DNA of 5,751 bases, from contig JAEDMO010000049.1 in assembly GCA_016302935.1 (NCBI GenBank), positions 1 to 5,751 on the forward strand, written 5' to 3'. Shown here one piece after another: positions 5,122-5,751 of the stretch. A program made the translations under genes and the position numbers. Position 1 is the first letter of the stretch; every line of letters starts with the position of its first letter. The stretch comes from Bacilli bacterium (GTDB taxonomy: Bacteria > Bacillota_I > Bacilli_A > RF39 > UBA660). The notes under the pieces are model-generated. The model saw only the letters and a program-made list of their open reading frames with translations. It did no database searches and was not told the DNA's origin.

Positions 5122-5706
5122 TTATTCTACAATATTAAAATTATCATCAAAAGAAACATTAAGAAATTTCCTACTCGATAAATAATCACACATATGAACA
5201 AATTTAGCTAATTTATTATCAGGTTTAGGTAATACCTCCATTTTAGTAACCGGATTAATATTCCACCTTCCCATATGAGATTCGATCATATCACAAAGTA
5301 TTTTAATATCATCTTCATCCATCCTCAAATAATCCTTATTCTCCATTATCAACCTAGATACCAATAACGGATGTTCAAATACCGTATATTTTTCTTCACA
5401 TACCCCTTTTTTTAACCCATCATGAATAATCAAAGCCATAATAATTAAATCCTTCTCCCTACTAGAAAAATTCATCCCAATAGTCTCATTATCAAGCAAA
5501 ACCTTAGCTATCTTAGTAGCCACCTTAGTATGCTTTAAAAGGCCTCCTTTAGATATAGCATAAGCAGGATGATATTTACCAGTACTAGAAGCCGGTATTT
5601 CAAAAAAATAATCCGGCAATTTATTTATCAAAAAAACAATATCACTTTTCAAACTATTATCACATATATACCCAATTTCTTCCTCAAAATACTTAATTTT
5701 TTCCAT
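5122..5706 (-). CDS. HD-domain phosphohydrolase
   Basis: This 194-residue soluble protein has the metal-binding pattern of the HD superfamily, which hydrolyses phosphate esters of nucleotides and related compounds. His59 lies in GGLLKHT, the defining His95-Asp96 in ALIIHDG, His112 in FEHP, His144 in IESHMGRW, and the last Asp174 in HMCDYLSSRK. Extra histidines at 112 and 144 are typical of members that bind two metals. There is no membrane helix or second domain. GTG at 5712 is only 2 nt from the AAGGAG ribosome site (5720-5715) and is too close; ATG 5706 has an 8-nt spacer and is preferred. No promoter is seen upstream within the window, so it probably belongs to a transcript that begins beyond the right edge. 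The substrate cannot be told from sequence. Confidence 0.8.
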   Translation of the reverse strand: MEKIKYFEEEIGYICDNSLKSDIVFLINKLPDYFFEIPASSTGKYHPAYAISKGGLLKHTKVATKIAKVLLDNETIGMNFSSREKDLIIMALIIHDGLKKGVCEEKYTVFEHPLLVSRLIMENKDYLRMDEDDIKILCDMIESHMGRWNINPVTKMEVLPKPDNKLAKFVHMCDYLSSRKFLNVSFDDNFNIVE

Positions 5707-5711
5707 AACCA

Positions 5712-5750
5712 CTACTCCTTATTTTCTATTTTCTTTAACGAATCTACATA
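5712..5750 (-). CDS. Possible 3' end of an upstream gene
   Basis: From the right edge one minus-strand frame reads YVDSLKKIENKE and stops at TAG 5714-5712, 5 nt before the HD-domain start, which is the same spacing as between the thioredoxin-like and PH genes. The composition is that of an ordinary charged C-terminus. Another frame is also open to TAA at 5721-5719 (ICRFVKENRK), so the choice of frame is a guess from composition and spacing. No function can be assigned. Confidence 0.35.
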   Translation of the reverse strand, partial: YVDSLKKIENKE

Positions 5751-5751
5751 T

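Noticed and set aside
1..5751. A phage, transposon, CRISPR or defence system in the window
   Set aside because: No transposase, integrase, direct-repeat array or known defence domain is encoded. The HD-domain protein alone is not evidence of a defence system.

Overview
The window looks like ordinary chromosome from a very AT-rich, low-GC Firmicutes-type bacterium, such as an uncultured gut Bacilli or RF39-like lineage. That placement is inferred from base composition, strong Shine-Dalgarno sites, short intergenic gaps and family content, not from a marker gene. Tryptophan is encoded by TGG wherever I checked. No in-frame TGA occurs in the genes, so the standard bacterial code fits. Eight of the nine complete genes lie on the minus strand and one is on the plus strand.

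Minus strand, right to left. At the right edge there may be the last dozen codons of an upstream gene (5712-5750), followed by an HD-domain phosphohydrolase (5122-5706). A clear promoter overlapping an inverted repeat then starts an operon of a type IV prepilin-like protein (4619-5068), lipoprotein signal peptidase LspA (4138-4617) and an RluA/RluD-family pseudouridine synthase (3261-4166). These genes are separated by 1 nt or overlap. The lspA-rluD pairing is the arrangement known from Bacillus subtilis (lspA-ylyB). Next, converging on this operon and overlapping its end by 27 bp, is the only plus-strand gene, a five-helix membrane protein that I read as a divergent TspO/MBR relative (2871-3287).

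Divergent from that gene is a rhomboid protease with a soluble N-terminal domain, like B. subtilis YqgP (1657-2811). It is followed by a separately promoted 134-residue surface protein with a signal peptide, one InlB-type B-repeat and an NPDTG sorting-like motif before a C-terminal membrane helix (1192-1596). A strong intrinsic terminator closes that unit. A second promoter then drives a two-gene unit: a membrane-anchored thioredoxin-like protein with a CGWC centre (583-1077) and a bacterial PH-domain protein (131-577). It ends in a terminator whose hairpin is built into the last codons of the PH gene. Beyond it, at the left edge, is a well-initiated 20-codon reading frame that resembles the start of a LysM domain cut short by a stop codon.

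Most of the genes work at the cell envelope: lipoprotein processing, prepilin, intramembrane proteolysis, thiol-disulfide chemistry and surface display. I see no phage genes, transposase, CRISPR array, rRNA or tRNA, and no strong case for a wholly new system. The most unusual items are the miniature NPDTG protein beside the rhomboid, the orphan four-cysteine prepilin in the lspA operon, the degenerate TspO-like protein, and two palindromes lying exactly over promoter -10 elements.
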